From assembly GCF_001021505.1 (NCBI RefSeq), contig NZ_LDPO01000007.1, positions 1 through 64,000 on the forward strand: a DNA stretch of 64,000 nt. The letters are read 5' to 3'. Shown here piece by piece: positions 36,511-50,178 of this stretch; the first letter of the stretch is position 1, and each line of letters opens with the position of its first letter. Below the pieces are notes generated by a model that was given only the letters and a program-made list of their open reading frames with translations, was not told where the DNA came from and did no database searches. A program made the position numbers and the translations under genes. Source of the DNA: Mycolicibacter heraklionensis. GTDB lineage: Bacteria > Actinomycetota > Actinomycetes > Mycobacteriales > Mycobacteriaceae.

Positions 36511-37404
36511 TTACCTAATCGCGCCGACGATCTCGCCGACCATCGCGCCCAGTTGCGACGACCACGACCCCCAGCCGTTGTCGCCGGGGGAGAAGTCGAA
36601 GTGACCGTTCTTGCCGCGCACCTGGCGGTACTGCATGTTGAAGTACCGGCCGCTGCCGGTCGCCTCGGACGGGTCGCCGATCATCGCGGCCGGGTTGGAG
36701 GCGCCGCCCATCGGGTTGTAGACCCACACCCGGGTGTTGTTCTGCGCCAGCAGGGTGGCGTGCACGGTGGGGTCGTGCCACTTCCAGCGGCCCAGCTGGG
36801 GTGCCCCCCACATGCCGTACGGGTCCACGCCGCCGAAGTTCTGCAGGCCGGCGCTGATGACACCGCTCTCGGTGGTGTTGGCCGGCCCCAGGAAGCCCGA
36901 CATCGAGCCGGCGAAGCCGAACCGGTCGGGGTGGAACGTGGCCAGCGCCATCGCCCCGTAGCCGCCCTGGGCCGCGCCGACCACGGCGTGACCGCCCGGC
37001 GCCAGCCCTCGATTGGCCGCCAGCCAGTCCGGCAGCTCGCTGGACAGGAAGGTGTCCCACTGCTTGCTGCCGTCCTGCTCCCAGTTGGTGTACATGCTGT
37101 AGGCGCCGCCGGCCGGGGCCACGACCGAGACACCCTTGCCGGCCAGCGTGTTCATCGCGTTGCCCGCGGTCACCCAGTTACTCAGCTCGGGGTGGGCGTC
37201 GAACGCGTCGAGCAGGTACACCGCGTGCGGTCCCTGGTTGAGGAACGCCACCGGGATGTCGCGGCCCATCGACGGCGACGGGACCATCAGGTTCTCGAAC
37301 TGTGCCGCGTGCGCGCCTGGGCTGACGATCGTGCCCCCGCCCCACAACCCCAGCATCAGCACGGCCACGCACAGCGCCCGCAGCAACTTCGACAGTCCGC
37401 TCAT
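36511..37404 (-). CDS. fbpD: MPT51/FbpD, non-catalytic Ag85-family protein
   Basis: A secreted alpha/beta-hydrolase-fold protein of the antigen 85 family that lacks mycolyltransferase chemistry. It has 297 residues with signal peptide 1-32 (VLMLGLWGGGTIVSPGAHA). The family signatures VPSPSMGRDIPVAFL and VVAPAGGAYSMYTNWEQDG are present. The nucleophile elbow reads VGAAQGGYG, with Ala where active Ag85 proteins have Ser, as in MPT51. ATG 37404 is supported by GAGGTGG about 6 nt upstream. It lies downstream of fbpA, with a hairpin terminator candidate between the two genes. Binding to host matrix has been reported for MPT51; no catalytic role is expected. Confidence 0.95.
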   Translation of the reverse strand: MSGLSKLLRALCVAVLMLGLWGGGTIVSPGAHAAQFENLMVPSPSMGRDIPVAFLNQGPHAVYLLDAFDAHPELSNWVTAGNAMNTLAGKGVSVVAPAGGAYSMYTNWEQDGSKQWDTFLSSELPDWLAANRGLAPGGHAVVGAAQGGYGAMALATFHPDRFGFAGSMSGFLGPANTTESGVISAGLQNFGGVDPYGMWGAPQLGRWKWHDPTVHATLLAQNNTRVWVYNPMGGASNPAAMIGDPSEATGSGRYFNMQYRQVRGKNGHFDFSPGDNGWGSWSSQLGAMVGEIVGAIR

Positions 37405-37515
37405 ATCCACCTCGCTCGTCGGCACAGATTCTCCGGTGTTTCCACCCGCTGGTCGCGCGCCCAGACTCCGGGAGGTAGTCAATCACACGGCACTCGCGGG
37501 CAGGGCAGGAAACGG

Positions 37516-37549
37516 CCGACGGCGACGACCCGAAGGTCGCCGCCGTCGG
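37516..37549 (-). terminator. Stem-loop terminator candidate after fbpA
   Basis: A 15-nt stem (37516-37530 with 37535-37549, one mismatch) closes a four-base CGAA loop (TTCG on the transcribed strand). It begins 24 nt after the fbpA stop. It has no T tract, as is common for mycobacterial terminators. It would uncouple fbpA from fbpD. Confidence 0.6.
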
Positions 37550-37573
37550 CGGTACATCTCTACTGCTCTGGGA

Positions 37574-38593
<1,020 letters not shown>

Positions 38594-38852
38594 TCATAGC
38601 GTGGCCCGACTCGGACCCGATCTGTGCGTACCAACGCAACAGTGCCGGTGTAGTCAACCACAGAACGCCGGGAATCGAGAACCTCGGGGTTCTGCCTCCC
38701 GGTCCGCGAACCGGCCCGTTACCGGAATTTTCTGCATTTGCCGCGCTGCGCTCACAAGAGCATTCCAGCCGGTGAGACCGGACGCGGTCGGTAGCTGCGC
38801 GGGTCGGGGAATGACGTCCGTCACAATTTTTCCCTCGTCCCGTACCGGACAG

Positions 38853-40775
38853 TCAGGGAACCTCCGGCGGCATCCCGGTGTAGAGCGGGCGGGTCGGTTC
38901 GGGCACAGCCAGTCCGCAGCGGATCAATTCGTCGCGCGGGACCCGTTCGATCCGGTATCGGGTGAAGCCCGGCGAGTGCAACACGTTGGACAGGAACCGG
39001 CGCGGGCCCATCGGCGCGCGCACCGAGCCCAGCACCGCCGCGGTGTCGGGGCAGCGCAGGGCCGCCTCCGCCTGGGCGATCCAGTCCTGGTCCAGGTACC
39101 CCGGGATCAGCGGGTACCACTTGACCCAGGGGCCGTCAGCCACCACCCAGTCCCGGAACAGATCCTTGTCATGGCCGATCCGTCCGTGCTCCAGCCGTTC
39201 GGTGTGCGCCGCGATCGGATTGATCAGCCCGATCTGGTCCAGCACCCGGACGTCCAGGCCGGTGTTCATGCCCAGCATGCCCATGTTGGTGAAGAAGACA
39301 GTGTGCGGTCCGGTTCCGCCCGGGTCGGGTTCGGCGGGAACGCCGACCCCCGGGGGCACCGGCAGGATGACCGGCACCACGTCCCACTGGTCGTAGTTGC
39401 CCGACGGCAGCAGCAACGCCCCGTCGGGGGTGGCGGCGATCGTGGTCAACACCGCGCGCATCCGCGGATAACCGAGGTAGTCCGCGGCGGTCAGCGGGTG
39501 GGCGTTGCCGGTCGCCTGGGAGTAGAACCGACGCTCGTCGACGATCCCGGAGTAGGTGACACGGGTGGCGTCATCGCCCATCCCGTGCGAGTTGGCCGCC
39601 CACAGCGCCCAGCCGGCCACCGCCAGCCACAGCAGTCCGACGGCGCCGCTGAGCGGGTAGCCGGCCTCCCGGCGATAACGCGCGCCGTCGGGCAGCAGCA
39701 CCGGAATGACCGCCACCGGGGCCAGCATGCAGAACAGCGGCGCCAGCAGCACCCGCCCGTGCATGAAGTCGCCGCCCTGGCGCACCCAGTAGGCCGCCTG
39801 CAGCAGCCCGCTGAACACGAAGAAGCAGACCACCGCACCGGGGCTCTGCACCAGTCGGGCCCACGGGCCGACGCCGGGCGGTACCGGACGGCGCGGCCGG
39901 TAGCGCACGGCGGAGCCCACCCACAGCGCCGCACCCAGCGCCACCAGCAGCACCCCGGGCACCCACAGCGCGTAGGGGGCGTTGAAGTTGGCCAGATAGA
40001 TCATTCCCTGCGACCACTTGTCGCCGGCCGCGTCTTTGGCCAGCGCGGTCCCCGGCACCAGCAGGCCGTAGTAGCCCATCCGGAAGATCTGATACGCCAC
40101 CGGCAGCGCGCCGCCCGCCACCAGGATCAGCACCCGGGGCCGCCATTCCCGGGGCGCGGCGATCAGCAGCATCACCAGCGCACCGCCGCCGATCAGCGCC
40201 AACTCGGGACGGACCAGCACACTGCAGCCGGCAATGAACGCCAGGCATGCGGTGAAAAGGGCTCCGCGAGCACGGGATCGGGGCATCCGCAGCGCCTGCG
40301 ACCAGCAGACCAGCATCCACCACAGCAGGCCCAGGTAGGCCAGCACCAGACCGGCCTCCAAGCCGGAGGTGGCGAAGTCCCGCGCCGGGGGCAGCGCGAT
40401 GTAGACCAGCGCACCGGCCGGCAGCAGCAGCGCGCGGCGACCCTGCAGGCTCGGCGCATAGAGCCGGGCGGCACCCAGCATCAGCATCGCCACCCCGGCC
40501 AGGCTCAGCACCAGTGCGAAGACCAGCGCCACGTACTCCATGCGCACCGGCCCACCGAGCCAGCTGCCGAGATACATCAGGTACGTCCAGGCCGTGGAGG
40601 TATTGGCCTCCACGCGTTCGCCGACGTTGAACACCGGGCCGTTGCCGGCCAGCAGGTTGCGCACGGTGCGCAGCACGATCAGTCCGTCGTCGGAGATCCA
40701 GCGCCGCCGCCACGCGCCGATGCCGAACATCAACAGCACCACCGCCACCCCGGCCCACGAGCTCAGCCGCACCGA
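38853..40775 (-). CDS. aftB: Terminal beta-(1->2)-arabinofuranosyltransferase AftB
   Basis: Membrane GT-C enzyme that caps arabinan with the terminal beta-1,2-linked arabinofuranose to which mycolates attach. The GT-C Asp pair is in RRWISDDGLIVLRTVRN near the first helix. Further conserved stretches are NVGERVEANTSTAWTYLMYL, QIFRMGYYGLLVPGTALAKD, WVRQGGDFMHGRVLLAPLFC and DDATRVTYSGIVDERRFY, with a periplasmic C-terminal domain. GTG 40775 (VRLSSWAGV) matches the N-terminus of the M. tuberculosis protein and gives 640 residues. GTG 40871 would add 32 residues and overlap ubiA by 23 nt. The gene is downstream of ubiA on the same strand. Confidence 0.93.
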   Translation of the reverse strand, partial: SVRLSSWAGVAVVLLMFGIGAWRRRWISDDGLIVLRTVRNLLAGNGPVFNVGERVEANTSTAWTYLMYLGSWLGGPVRMEYVALVFALVLSLAGVAMLMLGAARLYAPSLQGRRALLLPAGALVYIALPPARDFATSGLEAGLVLAYLGLLWWMLVCWSQALRMPRSRARGALFTACLAFIAGCSVLVRPELALIGGGALVMLLIAAPREWRPRVLILVAGGALPVAYQIFRMGYYGLLVPGTALAKDAAGDKWSQGMIYLANFNAPYALWVPGVLLVALGAALWVGSAVRYRPRRPVPPGVGPWARLVQSPGAVVCFFVFSGLLQAAYWVRQGGDFMHGRVLLAPLFCMLAPVAVIPVLLPDGARYRREAGYPLSGAVGLLWLAVAGWALWAANSHGMGDDATRVTYSGIVDERRFYSQATGNAHPLTAADYLGYPRMRAVLTTIAATPDGALLLPSGNYDQWDVVPVILPVPPGVGVPAEPDPGGTGPHTVFFTNMGMLGMNTGLDVRVLDQIGLINPIAAHTERLEHGRIGHDKDLFRDWVVADGPWVKWYPLIPGYLDQDWIAQAEAALRCPDTAAVLGSVRAPMGPRRFLSNVLHSPGFTRYRIERVPRDELIRCGLAVPEPTRPLYTGMPPEVP

Positions 40776-40848
40776 CGGGCTGTAGGAGACCGCGGGCCAG
40801 CCCAGCGGCCGGACCCGAGGGTCTGGCGCTCTGTTCCCCCGGGCCGAG

Positions 40849-41772
40849 CTAGCCGAAAGCGACGGCAGCACCGATGGTTCCGATCCAGGCCAGCGCCATC
40901 AGCTGCAGCACCCGGTCACGTCGCAGGATGTCCTCGGCTTCGCCCGCCATGCCCCCGTCGACGTCGACCGCGTAACGCAGGATCCCGACGACGATCGGGA
41001 CGATCGACACCGCGTACCAAGAACCCGTGCCGTTGTCGCGCTCGAACGCGAACAGGCTGTAGCAGACCAGCATCGCGGTGGCCGACATCGTCCACACGAA
41101 CCGCAGGTAGGTGCCGGTGTAGCTCTCCAGCGACTTGCGGATTTTGGCACCGGTCTGTTCGGCCAGCTGTTTCTCGGCGTAGCGCTTGCCGGCCACCATG
41201 AACAGCGAACCGAACGCCATCACCAGCAGGAACCACTGCGACAGCGGGATGTTCGCCGCTACGCCGCCGGCGATCGCCCGCAGCAGATACGCCGACGACA
41301 CGACGCAGATGTCCAGCACCGCTTGGTGTTTGAGCCCGAAGCAGTACGCCAGCTGCATGGCAAGATAGATGGCGATCACCAGGGCCAGGTTCGGGGTCAG
41401 CCACCAGGAGACGCCCAGCGCGAGCGCGCCGAGCAGCGCCGCCAGGGCGTAGGCCAGCCCGACCGGCACCACGCCGGCGGCGATCGGCCGGAATCGCTTG
41501 GTGGGATGCGCCCGGTCAGCCTCGACGTCACGGGAGTCATTGACCAGGTAGATCGACGAGGCCGCCAGCGAGAACACCACGAACGCGATCAGCGCCTTAC
41601 GGCCGACATCGGCGTAGTCGTACTGCACGTCTCCGCCGAGCGCGGCCATCGGGGCGGCCAGCACCAGGACGTTCTTCACCCACTGGCGGGGCCGCATGGC
41701 CTTGATCACCCCGGAGAGCAGGTTGGCCGGCGGGCCGAGCTCCGACGTTCGATCGTGCGTTTCTGCGCTCAT
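40849..41772 (-). CDS. ubiA: Decaprenyl-phosphate phosphoribosyltransferase (DPPR synthase)
   Basis: An integral membrane prenyltransferase-fold enzyme that joins 5-phosphoribosyl pyrophosphate to decaprenyl phosphate, the first committed step to DPA. It has 307 residues. The Mg-binding motif NDSRDVEAD is at residues 78-86, followed by HPTKRFRPIAAG. A second Asp-containing loop, VDVDGGMAGEAEDILRRD, is near the C-terminus. About nine helices are apparent. The start overlaps the stop of the PAP2 phosphatase gene by 4 nt (ATGA), which couples two consecutive steps of the pathway. Confidence 0.95.
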   Translation of the reverse strand: MSAETHDRTSELGPPANLLSGVIKAMRPRQWVKNVLVLAAPMAALGGDVQYDYADVGRKALIAFVVFSLAASSIYLVNDSRDVEADRAHPTKRFRPIAAGVVPVGLAYALAALLGALALGVSWWLTPNLALVIAIYLAMQLAYCFGLKHQAVLDICVVSSAYLLRAIAGGVAANIPLSQWFLLVMAFGSLFMVAGKRYAEKQLAEQTGAKIRKSLESYTGTYLRFVWTMSATAMLVCYSLFAFERDNGTGSWYAVSIVPIVVGILRYAVDVDGGMAGEAEDILRRDRVLQLMALAWIGTIGAAVAFG

Positions 41773-42331
41773 CCCGAGTCTCCAGAGTTGTCCAGGCGGA
41801 TCGCGGCGGCAGCGACCGCGGCTCCAATCAGCGCGCCGGCGGCCACGTCGCTGGGATAGTGCACCCCGAGCACCATGCGCGACAGTGCCATCGGCGGTAC
41901 CAGCGCCGCAGGCAGTGCTCCGCGCCGCAGCCCGGCGGCGCGACCCAGCAGGATGGCCGCCGCCGCGGTGGAGGTGGCGTGTGCCGAGGGGAAGCTCAAG
42001 GCACTGGGAGTGCCCACATTGACCGCGATCGCCGGATGGTTCGGGCGTTTGCGGCGCACGATGCGCTTGATGACGACCGCCGCGGCGTGTGCGGCCAGCG
42101 TTCCGGCGCCGGCCACCAGCCAGCTCCGGCGGCGCTGCGGCTGGATCAGGGCGCCGAGCGCCGCTACCGCCAGCCAGCCCAAGCTGTGCTCACCGAAATG
42201 CGACATCGCCCGGGCCACCGGCAGCACGCCGGAGCGGCCGGTCAGTGCCGACTGCACCGCGACCAGCACAGCGTCCTCGCCGTGCGGGGGTACCGAGTCA
42301 TCCAGATTCATGGGGTCCGGGTCGAATTCGG

Positions 42332-42335
<4 letters not shown>
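41769..42335 (-). CDS. PAP2-family phosphatase for decaprenylphosphoryl-5-phosphoribose (Rv3807c type)
   Basis: A membrane phosphatase expected to remove the 5-phosphate from DPPR to give DPR for DprE1. It has 188 residues. All three PAP2 motifs are present: KRIVRRKRP (90-98), PSAH (116-119) and SRMVLGVHYPSD (152-163), with the catalytic His119 and His159. The start ATG 42335 overlaps the glfT2 stop as ATGA; upstream in-frame codons lie inside glfT2. The assignment to DPPR rests on family, on its position between ubiA and glfT2, and on M. tuberculosis synteny. Confidence 0.9.
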
Positions 42336-45716
<3,381 letters not shown>

Positions 45717-46607
45717 GTGCCGAACCGACGTCGACGCAGGCTCTCGACAACCATGAGCGCAGTCGCCGCCCTGGCGGTCGCGAGTCCGTTCGCAGTTGTC
45801 GCAGTATCCGAGCTGGTCGCCCACAACAGCGCCCCGCAGCACCACGACTTCGTCGCGGCTTCGTCCGTGGCTGATCTCCCCGGTGAACTGATCACCGCCC
45901 TCACGCAGGGTCTGTCCCAGTTCGGGGTGAACCTTCCGCCGGTGCCGGGCTTCGGCAGCGGATCCGCCTCGACCGGGGCGTACCCCGGCCTGACGTCACC
46001 GGGCCTGGGCACCCCCGGCCTCACCGACCCGTCCCTGGGCACGCCGGGCCTCACCTCGCCCGGGCTGGGTACACCGGGGCTCACCTCGCCCGGGCTGGGC
46101 ACGCCGGGGCTCACCGACCCGTCGCTGACCACGCCGTCGCTGTCGACGCCGCCGCTGGGCACGCCCGGTGTGTCCACCACGTCCGGCCTCACCACGCCCG
46201 GCCTGACCACGCCGCCGTTGACCGACTCGTCGCTGACGAGTCCCGGGTTGACCAGTCCCGGGTTGACCAGCCCTGGCCTGACCAGTCCCGGCCTCACCAG
46301 CCCGGGATTGACCAGCCCCGGCTTGACCAGTCCGGACACCGGGCTGCTCGGGTCTGACGGTCTGCCGCTCACCTCGCCGGTGGGCCTGGACCCCGGCCTG
46401 GACGGCACCTACCCGATCCTCGGCGACCCATCCCTGGGCATGCCGGAGGAGAAGGGTGGGCTGGTCAGCGACCTGATGAGCGCCGCCAACCAGCTGGGCG
46501 CCGGGCAGGCCATCGACCTGCTCAAGGGTGTGGTGATCCCGTCCATCGCGCAGGCCGCGCAGGGCGCCGGACCGGCGGTCGCCGCCCCGGCCCCGCCGTT
46601 GCCGTAA
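45717..46607 (+). CDS. erp: Exported repetitive protein Erp (PirG)
   Basis: A surface-exposed virulence-associated protein found in all mycobacteria. It has 296 residues with signal peptide 1-33 (RRRRRLSTTMSAVAALAVAS). A short conserved N-terminal domain (VADLPGELITALTQGLSQFG) precedes a central Pro-Gly-Leu-Thr-Ser pentapeptide region (about residues 88-205). In its second half the PGLTS unit is repeated about seven times without interruption, encoded by near-identical 15-nt units. The conserved C-terminal domain runs from LDGTYPILGDPSLG to the end. The GTG start has GAGGAG 6 nt upstream. It is single-gene transcribed, judging by the strong hairpin downstream. Confidence 0.95.
   Translation: MPNRRRRRLSTTMSAVAALAVASPFAVVAVSELVAHNSAPQHHDFVAASSVADLPGELITALTQGLSQFGVNLPPVPGFGSGSASTGAYPGLTSPGLGTPGLTDPSLGTPGLTSPGLGTPGLTSPGLGTPGLTDPSLTTPSLSTPPLGTPGVSTTSGLTTPGLTTPPLTDSSLTSPGLTSPGLTSPGLTSPGLTSPGLTSPGLTSPDTGLLGSDGLPLTSPVGLDPGLDGTYPILGDPSLGMPEEKGGLVSDLMSAANQLGAGQAIDLLKGVVIPSIAQAAQGAGPAVAAPAPPLP
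46246..46338 (+). repeat. 15-nt minisatellite encoding Erp PGLTS repeats
   Basis: About six to seven tandem units on the pattern CCCGGGTTGACCAGT code for PGLTS. Third positions vary (CCTGGCCTGACCAGT, CCCGGCTTGACCAGT), so the array is not a recent perfect expansion, though two adjacent units are identical. Unit number differs among species in known Erp proteins. Confidence 0.75.
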
Positions 46608-46635
46608 CAGGACAAACAGCGGAGCTGTTCCGCCC

Positions 46636-46693
46636 AACGGCACCGCAGAGTCAGCCCGCACCGGCGGGCACCGGAAGACTCTGCGGTGCCGTT
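46636..46693 (+). terminator. Nested stem-loop after erp
   Basis: Perfect 17-nt arms at 46636-46652 and 46677-46693 (AACGGCACCGCAGAGTC and its complement) enclose a second perfect hairpin (GCCCGC accg GCGGGC, 46654-46669). It begins 28 nt after the erp stop and has no T tract. It is a strong candidate terminator and could also form a cruciform. Confidence 0.7.
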
Positions 46694-46774
46694 AACAATG
46701 TCCTGGTCCCGACCGACGCCGGCGGGCGCGTGTCGCATCACCAACAACACGTGACACATACGTAACATCAGCAC

Positions 46775-48532
46775 GTGCCAACCCGTCGTCGTCCCCCGCC
46801 GACGATCAAGCTGACCGCGTCTCTCGCGACCCTGCTGATCCTGCCGTGGGCGTTGAACTCCGGGGCGGGCCCCAAGTCGGCCGGCATTTCGGAGGCAACG
46901 CCCAACGCCGCCGCGACCAAGCTGAACCAGCAGCCGCTGCCGGATCTGGAACCGGGCGACACCGTCCGCGAGATCAGCCAGGACGAACCGTTCACCATGG
47001 TTGCGCTCACCGGCGCCGACCTGAGCGGCACGTCGGCACGGATCCGCGCCAAGCGCGCCGACGGGTCCTGGGGCCCGTGGTATGCGACCGCGCACGAGTC
47101 CAAGCAGCAGACCCCGGCTCCCCGGCCGGCCGATGCGCCGGCTCCCGGGCCGGACGGGACCGAGCCGGTGTTCGTCGGCCGAACCACGGCCGTGCAGATC
47201 GCGGTGACCAGGACCGCTCCGAACGCTCCCGGCAACCCGGCTCAGCCCAAAACCCCGGCCAAATCCAAGGGCAAGCCCAGGGCCGACGGGCCGGCCACGA
47301 CGAAAGGCCCGGCCAAGCCGGAGGCGGCCCCGAAGAAGTCCGCCCCGGGAGATCTCGGCTACCTGCCGGCCACCGCCGCGCAACCCTTTGCCCAGAACAT
47401 CTCCGCGGTGCTGATCACACCGCCGAAGGCTCCCGCCGATTCGCAGTGGCAACCGCCGAAGGCCGTGCTGGGCCCGGGTCAGGCACCCAACATCATCCCG
47501 CGCAGCCACTGGGGCGCGGGCGCCTACGGCCGGTGCGGCAAACCCGTCGAGAGCGGCCCGGTCCACGCGGCCGTGGTGCACCACACCGCGGGCTCCAACG
47601 ACTACGCCCCCGAAGACTCCGCGGAGATCATCCGGGCGATTTACGCCTACCACACCCGCACCCTGGGCTGGTGCGACATCGGCTACAACGCGCTGGTGGA
47701 CAAGTACGGCCAGGTTTTCGAGGGCCGGGCCGGCGGCCTCGCCCGGGGCATCATGGGCAGCCACGCGGGCGGATTCAACAGCAACACCTGGGGGGTGTCC
47801 ATGATCGGCACCTTCGACGACGCGCCTCCCCCGCCGATCCAGCTCGAGACGGTCGGCCGGTTGTTGGGCTGGCGACTCGGGCTGGACCGCACCGATCCGC
47901 GCGGTACCACGCAGCTGGTCTCCGCCGGCGGCTCGTTCACCCACTTTCCGCGCGGGGCGTCGCTGACGCTGCCCTCGATCATCGGCCACCGCGACCTCGA
48001 CGCGACGGAGTGCCCCGGCGAACAGGGATATATCGCGCTCAACGAGATTCGGGAGATCGCCTCCCGGTTCAACGAACCGCCCGGGCCGGAAGACCTCGCC
48101 CGGGTGATGGAGGGCGGCGCCATCCACACCCGCTGGCTGGAAATGGGCGGCATGGAGGGCGTGCTCGGCGCGCCCACGTCGCCGGAGGCGATCGGCGAGG
48201 GTTCCACCAAGTACGCCACCTTCGAGCACGGCGCGGTGTACTGGTCGCCGGAGACCGGCGCGCAGCCGATCACCGGGGCCATCTACGACGCCTGGGCGTC
48301 GCTGGGTTACGAACGTGGCGTGCTCGGGCTGCCGACCAGCGCCGAACTCGCCGAACCGGAGTGGGTGGGCCAGAACTTCCAGCACGGCACCCTGAACTAC
48401 AACCGGGCCAGCGCGAGGGTGATCCGCGTCGTCGACGGCAATGCCGAAGAGCTGCCCCCGCCGCCCCCGGAGGGCCCGCCGGTGCAGCTCGAGCGCTTCT
48501 CGCGGGTGATCGATCCGTTCGCGGTCGGTTAG
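46775..48532 (+). CDS. Exported PGRP/amidase-like protein with LGFP repeats (Rv3811 type)
   Basis: A cell-wall protein of 585 residues, likely a peptidoglycan-binding protein or N-acetylmuramoyl-L-alanine amidase. The signal peptide (LTASLATLLILPWAL) is followed by an N-terminal beta-rich domain (about 55-150, DEPFTMVALTGADLSG) and a Pro/Lys/Ala-rich linker (150-195). The PGRP/type-2 amidase domain (about 240-425) has zinc-ligand candidates His269 or His270 (AVVHHTAG), His405 (GHRDLDATECPG) and Cys413. Two LGFP-type repeats follow (GVLGAPTSPE, GVLGLPTSAE), a motif tied to arabinogalactan association. GTG 46775 is used. It is convergent with the HAD phosphatase gene, 9 nt apart. Confidence 0.88.
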   Translation: MPTRRRPPPTIKLTASLATLLILPWALNSGAGPKSAGISEATPNAAATKLNQQPLPDLEPGDTVREISQDEPFTMVALTGADLSGTSARIRAKRADGSWGPWYATAHESKQQTPAPRPADAPAPGPDGTEPVFVGRTTAVQIAVTRTAPNAPGNPAQPKTPAKSKGKPRADGPATTKGPAKPEAAPKKSAPGDLGYLPATAAQPFAQNISAVLITPPKAPADSQWQPPKAVLGPGQAPNIIPRSHWGAGAYGRCGKPVESGPVHAAVVHHTAGSNDYAPEDSAEIIRAIYAYHTRTLGWCDIGYNALVDKYGQVFEGRAGGLARGIMGSHAGGFNSNTWGVSMIGTFDDAPPPPIQLETVGRLLGWRLGLDRTDPRGTTQLVSAGGSFTHFPRGASLTLPSIIGHRDLDATECPGEQGYIALNEIREIASRFNEPPGPEDLARVMEGGAIHTRWLEMGGMEGVLGAPTSPEAIGEGSTKYATFEHGAVYWSPETGAQPITGAIYDAWASLGYERGVLGLPTSAELAEPEWVGQNFQHGTLNYNRASARVIRVVDGNAEELPPPPPEGPPVQLERFSRVIDPFAVG

Positions 48533-48541
48533 CCCGCAGAA

Positions 48542-49372
48542 TCAACGCAGAAAAATCCGCTCCAGCACTCGCGCCAGGCCGTCGTCGGTGTTGGGTGTGG
48601 TGATCTCGGCGGCCGCCGCCAGCACCTCGGGGTGGGCGTTGCCCATCGCCACGCCGTGTCCCGCACGCACCAGCATCGGCAGGTCGTTGGGCATATCCCC
48701 GAACGCCACCACCTGCTCGATGCCGATCCCCAGCGGCGCGATCAGCTCCTCGATGCCGCTGGCCTTGGTGATACCCGCCGGCACCACCTCGATCAGCCCG
48801 TGGTTGGTGGAGTAGGTGAGCTCGGCCGCGGTTCCGATGTGGGCCTGCAGCTGCGCCGCCATGTCGGCGCTGGATGCCCCCGTCTTGCGGATCAGCAGCT
48901 TGATCGCCGGTTGGGACAGCAGGTCTTCGAGGGACACCTCGGTGTTGTCCGGGTTGAGCCAGGCGTGCTCGTAGCCCGGTGAGCTGACGAACTGCGGGGT
49001 GGCCGCGTCGTGCGCGCTCTCGCCGATGCGCTCCACCGCCAGGCCCGCCCCCGGGATGACGCGGCCGACGACCTCGGCCAACTTGACCAGACTGTCGGCC
49101 GAGAGCGTCCGCGCCGAGATCACTCGGTCGGTGGCCGGGTCGTAGAGCACCGCCCCGTTGGCACACACCGCCATCGGGGCGAATCCGAGCGCGTCGACCA
49201 CCGGCGCGATCCACCGCGGCGGACGTCCGGTCGCCAGCACGAAGCGCGCGCCGGAGTCCACGGCCGCGTGCACCGCGGCCCGGGTTCGCGCGGTGATGTT
49301 CTCGGTGTCGTCGAGCAGGGTGCCGTCGACGTCGCTGGCGATCAGCGCGGGAGGTCCGCTGTGCGGCTGCAT
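48542..49372 (-). CDS. HAD-superfamily Cof-type phosphatase (Rv3813c type)
   Basis: A 276-residue cytosolic phosphatase. HAD motif I is ASDVDGTLLDD (nucleophile Asp14, acid Asp16), motif II is LATGRPP, the Lys motif is ITKASGIEEL, and motif IV is AFGDMPNDLPML. The cap type is Cof (C2B), typical of sugar-phosphate or flavin-phosphate phosphatases; the substrate is unknown. Its ATG shares one base with the stop of the upstream acyltransferase gene (TGATG), so it is the last gene of a four-gene minus-strand operon with the three acyltransferases. Confidence 0.9.
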   Translation of the reverse strand: MQPHSGPPALIASDVDGTLLDDTENITARTRAAVHAAVDSGARFVLATGRPPRWIAPVVDALGFAPMAVCANGAVLYDPATDRVISARTLSADSLVKLAEVVGRVIPGAGLAVERIGESAHDAATPQFVSSPGYEHAWLNPDNTEVSLEDLLSQPAIKLLIRKTGASSADMAAQLQAHIGTAAELTYSTNHGLIEVVPAGITKASGIEELIAPLGIGIEQVVAFGDMPNDLPMLVRAGHGVAMGNAHPEVLAAAAEITTPNTDDGLARVLERIFLR

Positions 49373-50172
49373 CAGCGCGAACTCCGCCCGGCCAGCGCCC
49401 GCCGCAACCGTCCGCCCTGTGCCTGCGCCTGCTCCATACGTTTGCGCTCACGCTCGGCCAACTCGGCTGCGCGCATCTCCAAGGCTTCGGCCATGGTGGG
49501 CGCGCCGCCGCCCAGCCGGCGCGGCACCCAGTGCGCCCCCGCCGGGTGCGGGTACTCCAGTTGCGCCTCTTCGAGCATCGCCGCCATCGTGTTCCTCAGC
49601 TCGGCGGTGGTCGCCGCCACGTCAGCGGACGCAGCCATCGGCTGACCGATCTTCGCCAGCACCGGAATATTGTTGCGCCACAAATGCTTCGGATGGTCCT
49701 TCGTCCAGACCCGGTGGATTCCCCAGACGATCACCGGGATCAGCGGAACACCCGCGGCATGGGCCATCCGGGCCGCGCCCGTCTTGAACTCCCGCAGCTC
49801 GAAGCTGCGGCTGATGGTGGCCTCGGGATTGAGGCCGACCAACTCGCCTTGCCGCAACCGCTGCACCGCCTCGTCGTAGGCGCCGGCTCCGGCGGAGCGA
49901 TCGACCGGGATCAACTTGACGTGCTTGATCACATAGTTGACCACCGGGACCTCGGTCATTTCGGCCTTGATCATGAACCGCAGCCGGCGGCGGCGGCGCA
50001 AGGCCGCCAGCGAGGCCGGATACCAGTCCAGGTAGCTGGTGTGGTTGAGGGTGAGCACCGCCCCGCCACGTTCGGGAATGTTCTCCAGGCCGTCGATGGT
50101 CACCTGCGGCCCGTTGGCGTTCACCAGCCGCGGGACCACGATCTCCAGCGCCCGGAAGAAGGGTTCGGCCAT
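49372..50172 (-). CDS. PlsC-type 1-acylglycerol-phosphate acyltransferase-like (Rv3814c type)
   Basis: A 266-residue lysophospholipid-type acyltransferase, third of three paralogues in transcription order. Motif I is NHTSYLDW (HX4D), and the substrate-binding motif is PEATISRSFELREFKTGAARMA, where the usual Glu-Gly-Thr-Arg is replaced by Glu-Ala-Thr-Ile. Motif IV is VPLIPVIVWG. The C-terminus is a charged helix (EALEMRAAELAERERKRMEQ). It starts 6 nt after the stop of the next paralogue. The acceptor lipid is unknown. Confidence 0.9.
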   Translation of the reverse strand: MAEPFFRALEIVVPRLVNANGPQVTIDGLENIPERGGAVLTLNHTSYLDWYPASLAALRRRRRLRFMIKAEMTEVPVVNYVIKHVKLIPVDRSAGAGAYDEAVQRLRQGELVGLNPEATISRSFELREFKTGAARMAHAAGVPLIPVIVWGIHRVWTKDHPKHLWRNNIPVLAKIGQPMAASADVAATTAELRNTMAAMLEEAQLEYPHPAGAHWVPRRLGGGAPTMAEALEMRAAELAERERKRMEQAQAQGGRLRRALAGRSSR

Positions 50173-50178
50173 GGTTTA

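Noticed and set aside
36511..37404. fbpD as an active mycolyltransferase
   Set aside because: The nucleophile Ser is replaced by Ala (GAAQGG), as in MPT51.
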